This document shows positions 24,830 to 32,906 of a stretch of DNA of 64,000 nt, one piece after another (position 1 is the first letter of the stretch; the number at the start of each line of letters is the position of its first letter). Origin of the DNA: Streptomyces sp. NBC_00461 (GTDB taxonomy: Bacteria > Actinomycetota > Actinomycetes > Streptomycetales > Streptomycetaceae); NCBI RefSeq assembly GCF_036013935.1, contig NZ_CP107902.1, positions 1,550,001 to 1,614,000 on the forward strand. The letters are read 5' to 3'. The position numbers and the translations under genes are program-made. The notes under the pieces are model-generated. The model worked only from the letters and a program-made list of their open reading frames with translations, searched no databases and had not been told where the DNA came from.

Positions 24830-25351
24830 CTAGAGCCGCTGCCGCGGCGGCCCCCACCATCCGTCCCCGTCCCGCCCGCTCTCCCCCAGCCGCAGTTCCA
24901 GGCGCTCGATGGCCGCCCGCACCCCGTCCCCGTAGCTGTCGTCGTCCAGCGCACCGGCCGCGTCGCGGGCCCGGCGCAGATGGGTGCGGGCGGCTCCCCT
25001 GCGGCCGAGCTTCACGTAGTCGGCCGCCAGGTTCAGATGCAGGGACGGGCACAGGGCACGTACCGCGAGCACGCTCCCGTGTTCGGCGAGCCGGTCGTCC
25101 GTGAGTTCCTCGGCGGCCGTCAACGCCCTGAGGTCCCACGCCAGTTCGTCCGCGGGATCGTCCTGGGCGTCGGCCATGTAGTGGGCCAGGGTGCAGCGGT
25201 GCAGTGGGTCGCCGTCCTCGCCGATCTCGGCCCACAGCTCCAGATAGCGGTGCCGGGCCTCCTCGCGGTCGCCCGCGTGGTGCAGCATGACGACCTGCCC
25301 GATCCGCGTCATCACGGCATCCGGTGCCGCCTGCTCCTGTCCCTTGGCCAC
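24830..25351 (-). CDS. TPR-like helical protein of unknown function
   Basis: The 173-residue cytoplasmic protein is built of helical hairpins reminiscent of tetratricopeptide repeats: VVMLHHAGDREEARHRYLEL, HRCTLAHYMADAQDDPADEL and LNLAADYVKLGRRGAARTHL. TPR proteins mediate protein contacts, but no partner is visible. The GTG start at 25351 has GGAGG 5 nt upstream. The tail (DGWWGPPRQRL) is low-complexity. It is transcribed toward the lipoprotein gene and lies before the ung promoter region; no operon is evident. Confidence 0.8.
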   Translation of the reverse strand: MAKGQEQAAPDAVMTRIGQVVMLHHAGDREEARHRYLELWAEIGEDGDPLHRCTLAHYMADAQDDPADELAWDLRALTAAEELTDDRLAEHGSVLAVRALCPSLHLNLAADYVKLGRRGAARTHLRRARDAAGALDDDSYGDGVRAAIERLELRLGESGRDGDGWWGPPRQRL

Positions 25352-25452
25352 GGTGCCCTCCGGGGCGTCGTCGGTTTGTCCGTTCCCGACGCTAATTGGC
25401 TGAGGCTGGAATCCTGGTCAGGCAGCGCCGTCGTACCGAGGGCCGGTCGACG

Positions 25453-26136
25453 TCAGCCCAGGTTCGGGATCGTCCAGTCGATCGGCTGGTGGCCCTGGGC
25501 CGCGACCGCCTCGTTGATCTGCGTGAACGGGCGGGAGCCGAAGAACTTCTTCGCGGACAGCGGCGAGGGGTGCGCGCCCTTGACCACCGCGTGGCGGCTC
25601 TCGTCGATCAGCGGGAGCTTCTTCTGCGCGTAGTTGCCCCACAGCACGAAGACCGCCGGGTCGGGCCGGTCGGCCACCGCGCGGATCACCGCGTCGGTGA
25701 ACTTCTCCCAGCCGCGGCCCTTGTGCGAGTTGGCCTCGCCGCCGCGCACCGTGAGCACCGCGTTGAGCAGCAGGACGCCCTGCCGAGCCCACGGCATCAG
25801 ATAGCCGTTGTCCGGGATCGGGGTGCCCAGTTCCTGGTTCATCTCCTTGTAGATGTTGCGCAGGGAGGGCGGGGTCTTCACTCCGGGACGCACCGAGAAG
25901 CACAGTCCGTGGCCCTGGCCCTCGCCGTGGTACGGGTCCTGACCGAGGATCAGGACCTTCACCTGGTCGTAGGGCGTGGCGTCCAGGGCGGCGAGGACCT
26001 CCTCGCGAGGAGGGTGGACGGGACCCTTGGCCCGCTCCTCCTCGACGAACTCCGTCAGCTCCTTGAAGTAGGGCTGCTGCAGCTCGTCGCCCAGGACCCC
26101 GCGCCAGGACTCGGGCAGCATGGCGGTGTCGGTCAC
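25453..26136 (-). CDS. ung: Uracil-DNA glycosylase, family 1
   Basis: The 227-residue enzyme has the water-activating loop GQDPYHGEGQGHGLCFSV with the catalytic Asp at residue 67, the uracil-binding GVLLLNAVLTVR and the DNA-intercalating HPSPLSAKKFFG with the catalytic His. It removes uracil from DNA and starts base-excision repair. The length is normal. GTG 26136 follows AAGGAAG with 6 nt spacing. A separate binding-protein gene lies 120 bp upstream. Streptomycetes often carry two ung paralogues, so this may not be the only one. Confidence 0.96.
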   Translation of the reverse strand: MTDTAMLPESWRGVLGDELQQPYFKELTEFVEEERAKGPVHPPREEVLAALDATPYDQVKVLILGQDPYHGEGQGHGLCFSVRPGVKTPPSLRNIYKEMNQELGTPIPDNGYLMPWARQGVLLLNAVLTVRGGEANSHKGRGWEKFTDAVIRAVADRPDPAVFVLWGNYAQKKLPLIDESRHAVVKGAHPSPLSAKKFFGSRPFTQINEAVAAQGHQPIDWTIPNLG

Positions 26137-26256
26137 GTCAACTTCCTTACGGTGTGCGGTGAACGGTGGTGCTGGATGAGGTGTGGTCTCACGTCCAGGC
26201 CTCAGAACCTACAGGCGGGCACTGACAATCGGCCCGGCCACCGCACAAACCCGGCG

Positions 26257-27840
26257 CTACCAGCTGGTCTTGCGGTACAGCTCCCCCATCAGCATGATCG
26301 TCGACGGGTCCAGGGCCTGCTCCGCCCCGGAGATCTCGTCGCTCGCGGCCACGAACTGCTTGCCCTGCCACAGCGGCAGCAGCCGTGCGTCCTTCACGAG
26401 GATCTGCTGGGCCTGCTCGAAGTCCGAGACCACGTCGGCCCGGTCGCTCTCGCTGCGGGAGCGGGGCAGCAGCACCCCGGTGATCTCGGGCGCCGGATAC
26501 GGCGTGCCCAGCGCGTTCTGGTTGCCGACGAACGGCGCGATGAAGTTGTCGGGGTCGGGGAAGTCGGGAGACCAGCCACGCCCGAACACCGGGTACTCGC
26601 CCTTCTGGTAACCCGTCACATACGTCTTCCAGGGACGGCTCTTGAGAGTGATCGTGAAGAGCCCGGAGTCTTCCAGCTGGCGCTTGATCTCCGCGAACTC
26701 CAGCTTGGTGGAGGAGCCGTAGCGGTCGGTGGTGTACCAGAGGGTGAGCGGGACGCGCTGGGTGATGCCGGCGTCGGTGAGGATCTTGCGGGCCTTGGTG
26801 GTGCTGGGGCTTCCGAAGTCGTCGAAGAAGTCGGTGGTGTGGCCGGTCAAGCCCTTCGGGACCATGGAGTACAGCGGCTCGACCGTGTCCCTGTAGACCT
26901 TGTGCGCGATCGCGCCGCGGTCGACGACCTGGGCGACGGCCCTGCGGACCGCGGGCTTGTCGGCCCAGGGGTCCTTGGGGTTGAACACCAGGTAGTTGAT
27001 CTCGGTGCCGGAGCCCTCGATGATTTGGAGGTTCCCGCCGGCGTCGTGCTTCTGGAGGTCGACGATGTCGTCCGCGTTGATACCGCGGAAGGCGACATCG
27101 AGCTTCTTGTCCTTCAGCGCGGCGACCATGGTGGCGGAGTCCTGGAAGTAGCGGATGGTCACCGCGTCGTTCTTGCGCTCGGCGTATCCCTTGTAGCTGT
27201 CGTTCTTGACGAGTTCGGCCTTCTTGCCGTCTATGTACGCGTGGAGCGTGTACGGCCCGGAACCGTAGACCTTGTCGTCCTTGCGCAGGGAGCCGGCCGG
27301 GTACTCCTCGGGGTCGACGATCGACATGGCCGGTGTCGCGAGCACGAACGGGAAGGTCGCGTCGGGCTTGTTGAGATGGAAGACGATCTTCCGGTCGCCC
27401 AGCGCCTGCACCCGGTCGAGGCTGCCGAGCAGGCCTGCGGGCCCGCCGTTGACGTTGATCCGGCGGATCCGGTCGATGGAGTGCTTGACCGCTTTCGCGT
27501 CGAGCGCGTGCCCGTCGGAGAACTTCAGTCCCGAGCGCAGCTCACAGGTGTACACCGTGTTCGAGTTGTCCGAGAAGCGGCAGTTGTCCGCCGCGTCCGG
27601 CTGCGGGGTGGTTGCTCCGGAGGGGTAACTGAGCAGCGTCTGGTAAATGTTGCGGAACAGTTCCCAGGACTGGTCCCAGGAAGCGGCGGGATCCAGCGTG
27701 CTGGGCGCGCTGGTCGTCCCGACGACGATGGGGCCCTTGTCGCCGGAGGAGCCCGACGACAGGATGCCGCACCCGGCCACCAGCGACGATATGGACGCGA
27801 TGGCCGCCACTTGCCGCAGGCCTCGGTTCCGGTTGAACAC
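26257..27840 (-). CDS. Peptide/nickel-type ABC transporter solute-binding lipoprotein
   Basis: The 527-residue protein has a short signal with lipobox SSLVAGC, then the family 5 solute-binding (DppA/OppA) fold: GTTSAPSTLDPAASWDQSW near the N-terminus, LKFSDGHALDAKAVKHSIDRI as the typical FSDG motif, and WADKPAVRRAVAQVVDR. It is anchored outside and captures oligopeptides or similar solutes. No permease or ATPase gene is adjacent, so it is an orphan binding protein. GTG 27840 has GAGGAG 7 nt upstream. In-frame sequence farther upstream is Arg/Cys-rich and not signal-like, so it is not used. Confidence 0.93.
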   Translation of the reverse strand: MFNRNRGLRQVAAIASISSLVAGCGILSSGSSGDKGPIVVGTTSAPSTLDPAASWDQSWELFRNIYQTLLSYPSGATTPQPDAADNCRFSDNSNTVYTCELRSGLKFSDGHALDAKAVKHSIDRIRRINVNGGPAGLLGSLDRVQALGDRKIVFHLNKPDATFPFVLATPAMSIVDPEEYPAGSLRKDDKVYGSGPYTLHAYIDGKKAELVKNDSYKGYAERKNDAVTIRYFQDSATMVAALKDKKLDVAFRGINADDIVDLQKHDAGGNLQIIEGSGTEINYLVFNPKDPWADKPAVRRAVAQVVDRGAIAHKVYRDTVEPLYSMVPKGLTGHTTDFFDDFGSPSTTKARKILTDAGITQRVPLTLWYTTDRYGSSTKLEFAEIKRQLEDSGLFTITLKSRPWKTYVTGYQKGEYPVFGRGWSPDFPDPDNFIAPFVGNQNALGTPYPAPEITGVLLPRSRSESDRADVVSDFEQAQQILVKDARLLPLWQGKQFVAASDEISGAEQALDPSTIMLMGELYRKTSW

Positions 27841-27980
27841 GCGCTCGCTCCTCGATCTGCCGCACCAGGGTCGGCAGACCATACCGCAGTGCCGCAAGGG
27901 TTGAGCCGGGTTGTTACAGGGCACTTGATCAGCTTGTTTATGACGACGTTGTCATCCAGCCGCGCCCGTCCCGCGACGAC

Positions 27981-28015
27981 AAGGGCGCCGTTTCCGTCAA
28001 GGAAACGGCGCCCTT
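27981..28015. terminator. Perfect 15-bp terminator hairpin after the FabG-like operon
   Basis: AAGGGCGCCGTTTCC pairs exactly with GGAAACGGCGCCCTT across the loop GTCAA. It lies 35 bp past the leftward stop at 28050 and insulates the binding-protein promoter from the upstream operon. Confidence 0.92.
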
Positions 28016-28049
28016 GGGTGCCCGATCGTTACGTTCGCAACGGGTCGCG

Positions 28050-28811
28050 TCAGGAGACGCCGGCGTTCAGGAAGATGCCGCCGTCGACGACGATCGTCTG
28101 GCCGGTGACCCAGGCGGACTGCTCGGAGGTGAGGAACGCGGCGGCGCCACCGATGTCGGAGGGCACGCCGAGCCGGGCCAGCGGGTAGGCGGCGGCGGCC
28201 TCCTCCTCCCGGCCCTCGTAGAGAGCCTTGGCGAACTGGGTCTTCACCACGGCCGGGGCGATCGCGTTGACCCGCACCTTGGGCGCGAACTCGTGCGCGA
28301 GCTGCTGGGTCAGGTTGATCAGCGCGGCCTTGCTGACGCCGTAGGCGGCGATGAAGGGCGAGGGCGCGAGACCCGCGACGGACGCGATGTTCACGATCGT
28401 CCCGCCGTTGTCCTTCTGCCAGGCGTGCCAGGTCTTCTGGGCGAAGCCGAGCGCGGAGATCACGTTGGTCTCGAAGACCTTGCGCGCGACGTCCAGGTCG
28501 AGGTCGGCGATCGGGCCGAACACCGGGTTCGTACCGGCGTTGTTGACCAGGTGGTCGACGCGGCCGAAGGCCTCCATCGTGCGCTCGACGACCTCGGCCT
28601 GATGGCCCAGGTCGTGCGCCTTGCCGGCCACACCGATGACGCGCTCGGCGCCGAGCTTCTCGACGGCCTCCTTGAGGGCGTCCTCGTTGCGGCCGGTGAT
28701 GGTCACACGGTCGCCGCGGGCGATCAGCGCCTCGGCGACGCCGTAGCCGATGCCGCGGCTGGCGCCCGTGACGATGGCGACCTTGCCGGAGAGTTCGGGC
28801 AGTTCAGTCAT
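28050..28811 (-). CDS. Short-chain dehydrogenase/reductase, 3-oxoacyl-ACP reductase type
   Basis: The 253-residue SDR has the NAD(P) loop TGASRGIG, NNAG in HLVNNAGTN, catalytic Ser in NIASVAG and YxxxK in YGVSKAALI, then ARLGVPSDIGGAAAFLTS and VDGG at the end. It should reduce or oxidise a hydroxyl/ketone, probably on an acyl chain or small alcohol. AGGAGA precedes ATG 28811. It is 14 bp downstream of another FabG-like gene in the same orientation, and the two share only family-level similarity. A strong terminator follows, so the two form a bicistronic operon. Confidence 0.93.
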   Translation of the reverse strand: MTELPELSGKVAIVTGASRGIGYGVAEALIARGDRVTITGRNEDALKEAVEKLGAERVIGVAGKAHDLGHQAEVVERTMEAFGRVDHLVNNAGTNPVFGPIADLDLDVARKVFETNVISALGFAQKTWHAWQKDNGGTIVNIASVAGLAPSPFIAAYGVSKAALINLTQQLAHEFAPKVRVNAIAPAVVKTQFAKALYEGREEEAAAAYPLARLGVPSDIGGAAAFLTSEQSAWVTGQTIVVDGGIFLNAGVS

Positions 28812-28825
28812 GGGGTCGTGTTCTC

Positions 28826-29587
28826 CTAGTCGAGCGGTCCGCCGGCGACGTACAGGACCTGGCCGGAGACGAATCCGGCCGCCTCGCCCGCGAAGAAGGC
28901 GATGGCGTTGGCGATGTCGTCCGGCTCGCCGACCCGCGCCACGGGGATCTGGGTGGCGGCCGCGGCCTTGAAGTCCTCGAAGCCCATGCCGACGCGGTCG
29001 GCGGTGGCCTTCGTCATCTCGGTGGCGATGAACCCGGGGGCCACGGCGTTGGCGGTGATGCCGAACTTGCCGAGCTCCTTGGCAAGGGTCTTGGTGAAGC
29101 CCTGCAGACCGGCCTTGGCGGCCGAGTAGTTGACCTGGCCGCGGTTGCCGAGCGCCGAGGACGAGGACAGGTTGACGATACGGCCGAAGCCGGCGTCGAC
29201 CATGTGCTTCTGAACGGCCTTGCACATCAGGAACGCGCCGCGCAGGTGCACGTTCATGACGGTGTCCCAGTCGGAGACGTTCATCTTGAACAGCAGGTTG
29301 TCGCGCAGCACGCCCGCGTTGTTGACGAGGATGGTCGGCGCGCCCAGTTCCTCGGCGACGCGCGCGACGGCGGCCTCGACCTGCGCCTCGTCGGAGACGT
29401 CGGCACCGACCGCGAGGGCCTTGCCGCCGGCCGCGGTGATCTTCTCCACGGTGTCCTTGCAGGCGGCCTCGTCGAGGTCGATCACGGCGACCGCGTGGCC
29501 CTCCGCGGCCAGTCGTACGGCGGTGGCGGCACCGATGCCGCGCGCCCCTCCGGTGACCACGGCGACCCGCTGCTCAGTGGTGGACAT
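28826..29587 (-). CDS. FabG-like 3-oxoacyl-ACP reductase
   Basis: The 253-residue protein is a classical SDR with TGGARGIG, LVNNAGVLRDNLLFKM, NLSSSSALGNRGQ and the YSAAKAGLQGFTK active site. The NNAG(V)xRD segment is typical of FabG proteins that reduce 3-ketoacyl-ACP or -CoA. It is the first gene of the two-SDR operon. The promoter lies in 29588-29761, where I see no clear box. Because fatty-acid fabG is usually in a fab cluster elsewhere, this is probably a paralogue for another pathway. Confidence 0.93.
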   Translation of the reverse strand: MSTTEQRVAVVTGGARGIGAATAVRLAAEGHAVAVIDLDEAACKDTVEKITAAGGKALAVGADVSDEAQVEAAVARVAEELGAPTILVNNAGVLRDNLLFKMNVSDWDTVMNVHLRGAFLMCKAVQKHMVDAGFGRIVNLSSSSALGNRGQVNYSAAKAGLQGFTKTLAKELGKFGITANAVAPGFIATEMTKATADRVGMGFEDFKAAAATQIPVARVGEPDDIANAIAFFAGEAAGFVSGQVLYVAGGPLD

Positions 29588-29761
29588 GTCTGCTTCTCCT
29601 CGCCCTCGAGAAAGTAGGCCCGCTCGAAAGTACGGCGGCTGGAAAGTACGTCGACCCGACTCTACGCCCGCTGGGTGAGCGACCGCTTAGTACCTTCGGC
29701 AGACGTGACGCTAGAAGGCCTGGCACTCGGTGTCAACGGCGCGCGGCGCCGGTGTGATCCA

Positions 29762-30211
29762 TTACCTCACCAGCAGGTCGAGCAGGCGCTCCGTTTCGGC
29801 CGCCGGATCGGCGGTGAGCCCAGTGTGCACCGGACCGGGCTGGACGACCGTGGAGCGCGGCGCGATCAGCCAGCGGAAGCGGCGTCCGGCGTCGTCGCCC
29901 GCGGCCTGTCCCGCCGCGTCCCCGCCGCCGCACACGCCCTCGACGGCGTCGAGGGCGGCCCGGATGCCGGCCACGTCCGCGCCCGGGTCGAGGGCCAGCA
30001 GCCGCGCCTCTTCCAGGTGGGTACGGGCGCCGACGTAGGCCTGGGCGCGGCAGTACAGGAGCACCCCGGCGTTGATGCACTCGCCGCGCTCGACGCGGGG
30101 CACGACCCGCAGCAGGGCGTACTCGAAGACATCCCGGTCGTTGGCCTCGCTGCCCCTGATGATGTGGCGCTCGACCACATGTCCGGCCATGTGGATGTGG
30201 CGCTCGCTCAC
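29762..30211 (-). CDS. DUF3037 protein, partner of the HipA-like kinase
   Basis: The 149-residue protein matches the DUF3037 pattern: FEYALLRVVPRVERGECINAGVLLYC at residues about 30-55, then RFRWLIAPRSTVVQPGPVHTG and TERLLDLLVR at the end. No enzymatic motif is visible. GTG 30211 overlaps the TGA of the HipA-like gene as GTGA, so the two are translated together and probably act as a pair. HipA-like/DUF3037 couples recur in actinobacteria without, to my knowledge, an assigned role. A regulatory or antitoxin-like role for DUF3037 is inference only. Confidence 0.88.
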   Translation of the reverse strand: MSERHIHMAGHVVERHIIRGSEANDRDVFEYALLRVVPRVERGECINAGVLLYCRAQAYVGARTHLEEARLLALDPGADVAGIRAALDAVEGVCGGGDAAGQAAGDDAGRRFRWLIAPRSTVVQPGPVHTGLTADPAAETERLLDLLVR

Positions 30212-30972
30212 TTGCTCTCCTCGATTCCGGTGACGCGCTCGTGGACGGCGGCGGCCCGCGCGAGCAAGGGGCGCGCATACGCCCGTCTGAGGTCGTCCGG
30301 TGAGTCGAAGCCGGGTTCGTCGGCCAGCCAGACGTCCGGGATCTCGGCGGTGACCTCGGCCAGCAGGTCCTCGGTGACGCGGGGTGCCAGGTCGGCGGCG
30401 GCGCCCGCGAGATCGGGGGCGAAGCGGGCGAGGGTGTGGTCCGAAGCGTCGTAGGGGCGGGCCGCGGAGGCCTGTGCGCCGGGCCAGTTGTGGTGCCAGA
30501 TCATCGTGGCGCCGTGGTCGATGAGCCACACCTCGCCGTGGTGCATCAGAAGGTTGGGGTTGCGCCAGGAGCGGTCGACGTTGTTCACCAGCGCGTCGAA
30601 CCAGACGATCCGCCCGGCCTCCTCGGGGCTCACGCGGAAGGCGAGCGGGTCGAAGCCGAGGGCACCGGAGAGGAAGTCCATGCCGAGATTGGTGCCGCCG
30701 CTGGATCTCAGCAGCTCCTGCACCTGCTGGTCGGGCTCGCCGAGCCCCAGCACCGCGTCGAGGCGGATCGTCACGAGCCGCGGCACCCGGAGGCCGAGCC
30801 GACGGGCGAGTTCACCGCAGACGACCTCGGCGACCAGTGTCTTGCGGCCCTGTCCGGCGCCGGTGAACTTCATGACGTACGTCCCGAAGTCGTCGGCCTC
30901 GACGAGTCCCGGCAGCGATCCGCCCTCCCGCAGGGGCGTGATGTAGCGGGTCGCGATCACTTCCTTGAGCAT
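30208..30972 (-). CDS. HipA-family serine/threonine kinase-like protein
   Basis: The 254-residue protein holds the HipA/PI-kinase-like core without the usual N-terminal HipA domain. Visible parts are the ATP-binding TYVMKFTGAGQG with Lys35, the catalytic loop WFDALVNNVDRSWRNPNLLM (Asp133, Asn138) and the metal-binding LIDHG with Asp152. HipA kinases phosphorylate proteins such as glutamyl-tRNA synthetase and cause growth arrest in some systems; the target here is unknown. There is no HipB-type helix-turn-helix partner; DUF3037 takes the adjacent place. ATG 30972 has TAGCCT 6 nt upstream (leaderless). Confidence 0.88.
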   Translation of the reverse strand: MLKEVIATRYITPLREGGSLPGLVEADDFGTYVMKFTGAGQGRKTLVAEVVCGELARRLGLRVPRLVTIRLDAVLGLGEPDQQVQELLRSSGGTNLGMDFLSGALGFDPLAFRVSPEEAGRIVWFDALVNNVDRSWRNPNLLMHHGEVWLIDHGATMIWHHNWPGAQASAARPYDASDHTLARFAPDLAGAAADLAPRVTEDLLAEVTAEIPDVWLADEPGFDSPDDLRRAYARPLLARAAAVHERVTGIEESK

Positions 30973-30978
30973 CGCCCC

Positions 30979-30984
30979 AGGCTA
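30979..30984 (-). promoter_or_regulatory. -10 element (TAGCCT) of the HipA-like/DUF3037 operon
   Basis: TAGCCT on the minus strand ends 6 nt before ATG 30972, and there is no ribosome site. A leaderless bicistronic mRNA is expected. Confidence 0.5.
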
Positions 30985-31159
30985 CTGGGGCGGCGGCGGG
31001 CCCCGGGCGCGCGGGGCGCCGAGATCGACAGCAAAGCGACAGCGCGGTTTTACCCACCTCCGAGCGCGATGGGGTCAAGCTCTCGACTGCGTCTGAACAA
31101 CCGGTGCACGCAGCCCGTACCCCCTCACAGATGAATCTTGATTGGAAGGGAACGTCAGC

Positions 31160-31648
31160 ATGAGCCGCGAATCACTTCCCCCCGTTGCGGGCCCCGCCCG
31201 CCGTACCGTCATCGCGGCGGTGGGCGCGGCGGGACTCGCCGTCGCGCTGACCGCATGCGGATCGGACGACGGCTCCTCCGACTCCTCGAACACACAGGCC
31301 GGCGCCAAGGCGAGCGGCGGCGAATCCGGCGCGGGCGGCAATGCCTCGTCCGGCTCCGGCGGCACCGCCCTCGCCAAGACCTCCGACATACCGGAGGGCG
31401 GCGGCAAGGTCTTCAGCGAACATCAGGTGGTGGTCTCGCAGCCGAAGGCGGGCGAGTTCAAGGCCTTCACGACCATCTGCACCCACCGGCAGTGCCCGAT
31501 GACGGACCTCCAGGACGACATCCTGGTCTGTGCCTGCCACGGCAGCCGCTTCTCCGTCACCGACGGCAGTGTGAAGCACGGCCCCGCCCTCGAACCGCTG
31601 GGCGCCAAGAAGATCACCGTGGACGGGGACTCGATCACGCTCGCCTGA
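31160..31648 (+). CDS. Rieske [2Fe-2S] lipoprotein
   Basis: The 162-residue protein has a signal with RR and a lipobox (VAGLA...LTAC), so it is exported and lipid-anchored, possibly by the Tat route. A Gly/Ser-rich linker of about 40 residues leads to the Rieske domain with CTHRQCPM and CACHGSRFS, the two Cys-His pairs that hold the 2Fe-2S cluster. It is probably an electron carrier on the outer membrane face. The partner oxidoreductase is not in the window. ATG 31160 follows GGAAGGG by 9 nt. Its 3' end overlaps the convergent isochorismatase-fold gene by 14 bp. Confidence 0.93.
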   Translation: MSRESLPPVAGPARRTVIAAVGAAGLAVALTACGSDDGSSDSSNTQAGAKASGGESGAGGNASSGSGGTALAKTSDIPEGGGKVFSEHQVVVSQPKAGEFKAFTTICTHRQCPMTDLQDDILVCACHGSRFSVTDGSVKHGPALEPLGAKKITVDGDSITLA

Positions 31649-32285
31649 TCCGGCGCCGCCGGCTGAGGCAGGCCAGCACCTCGTCCGTGGTCGCGACCGT
31701 GGCGACCAGCGCGAGGGTGTGGCGGATCATCGCGGATGTGTAGTCGGAGGGCACTCCCGCGACGGCGTCGGACGGCACTACGACGGTGTAGCCGCGGTTC
31801 ACGGCGTCGAAGACGGCGTTCGGGATCGCCACGTTGGCCGAGACACCGGTCACGACCAGCGTGCGGCAACCCAGGTTGCGCAGCAGGGCGTCGACGTCGG
31901 TGCCCTGGATCGGGGACAGTCCGTGCAGTCGTCGTACGACGAAGTCCTCTTCGGCGACCTCGATGGGGGCGGCGACGCGCACCGCCGTGGTGCCGGACAG
32001 CTGCTGGACGGGCAGCCGTCCGGCGGCGCGGAAGAGGCGGGCGTTGCGGTTCGCGCCGCGGCCGTCCGGGCGGCGCTCGGCGATCGCGTGGACGACCTGG
32101 ATGCCGTTCTCGTGCGCGGCCGCCACCAGCCGGGCGACGTTGAGGAGGGCTCCCGACGAGCGTGCCTCCCGGGCCAGTTCGGGCAACGCGCTGTCCGGGC
32201 CGACCACCCCCTGCTGGCACTCGACCGTCAGCAGCACGGTGGCCGCCGGGTCGAGGAGTTCGCTGAGCTGTTCGTACGACGGCAC
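31635..32285 (-). CDS. Isochorismatase-fold protein lacking the catalytic triad
   Basis: The 216-residue protein has the isochorismatase fold throughout, but the three active-site residues differ from cysteine hydrolases: the Asp of the usual DxQ motif is Glu (VECQQGVVG), the Lys before the F/L-x-G-T-D segment is Arg (VVRRLHGLSPIQGTD), and the nucleophile Cys of TGVSTNVCV is Ala (TGVSANVAIPNAV). The rest of the pocket region is conserved. It may bind a ligand without hydrolysis, or use other chemistry. I read this as a subfamily trait, because the gene is intact. It is convergent to the Rieske gene. Confidence 0.85.
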   Translation of the reverse strand: MPSYEQLSELLDPAATVLLTVECQQGVVGPDSALPELAREARSSGALLNVARLVAAAHENGIQVVHAIAERRPDGRGANRNARLFRAAGRLPVQQLSGTTAVRVAAPIEVAEEDFVVRRLHGLSPIQGTDVDALLRNLGCRTLVVTGVSANVAIPNAVFDAVNRGYTVVVPSDAVAGVPSDYTSAMIRHTLALVATVATTDEVLACLSRRRRIRRA

Positions 32286-32428
32286 GGTTCCCCCTCGTGG
32301 GCGGCGGTCCGGAGCGCGCGAGCGTAACGGCCATTGCGTACGGACGGAAGACGTCCCATCCTTTTCTGACGTGATGTCAGAGGATCACTGGAGTTCCTCT
32401 GGCACGACGTGAGAGAAGAGGGGGCCGC

Positions 32429-32896
32429 ATGACCGTCACTCAGCGCCGGGGCCGGAAGATCATGATGACGCCGGGCGAGCTGGACGAGTTCCTCGCCACC
32501 CAGCGCACCTGCCGGGTCGCCACCGTCTCGGCGGGCGGTGCTCCGCACGTGAGCACGCTGTGGTTCGCCTGGGACGGCACATCGATGTGGCTGTACTCCG
32601 TCGTGCGCAGCAAGCGCTGGACCGACCTGCGACGCGATCCCCGGGTCGCGGTCGTGGTCGACACCGGCGAGGAGTACGACGAGCTGCGCGGCGTGGAGCT
32701 GTCCGGATCGGTGGAGTTCGTCGGCGAGTTCCCCCGCACCGGGGAGCTGTGTGCCGAACTCGACGTCCCGGAGACGCTGTTCGCCCGGAAGAACTTCAAC
32801 CTGGAGGAGATGCCGCACGACGGCCGGCACGCCTGGGTGCGGCTGACCCCGGAGAAGATCGTGTCCTGGGACTTCAGCAAGCTGGGTCCGGCGTAG
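32429..32896 (+). CDS. PPOX-class FMN/F420-binding split-barrel protein
   Basis: The 155-residue protein has the pyridoxamine-phosphate-oxidase-like split barrel: LDEFLATQRTCRVATVSAGGAPHVSTLWFAWDG near the start, SKRWTDLRRDPRVAVVVDTG in the middle and VSWDFSKLG near the end. Actinobacterial members bind FMN or the deazaflavin F420 and reduce varied substrates or act as binding proteins. Cofactor cannot be decided from sequence. ATG 32429 follows GAGAGAAGAGGGGG. It is convergent with the LysR gene downstream, with 10 bp between stops. Confidence 0.88.
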   Translation: MTVTQRRGRKIMMTPGELDEFLATQRTCRVATVSAGGAPHVSTLWFAWDGTSMWLYSVVRSKRWTDLRRDPRVAVVVDTGEEYDELRGVELSGSVEFVGEFPRTGELCAELDVPETLFARKNFNLEEMPHDGRHAWVRLTPEKIVSWDFSKLGPA

Positions 32897-32906
32897 GCCC
32901 GCCCGG

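Noticed and set aside
25396..28188. 930-codon rightward open frame
   Set aside because: It is opposite ung and the peptide-binding lipoprotein gene and its Val/Arg/Gly/Leu-rich product has no family resemblance.
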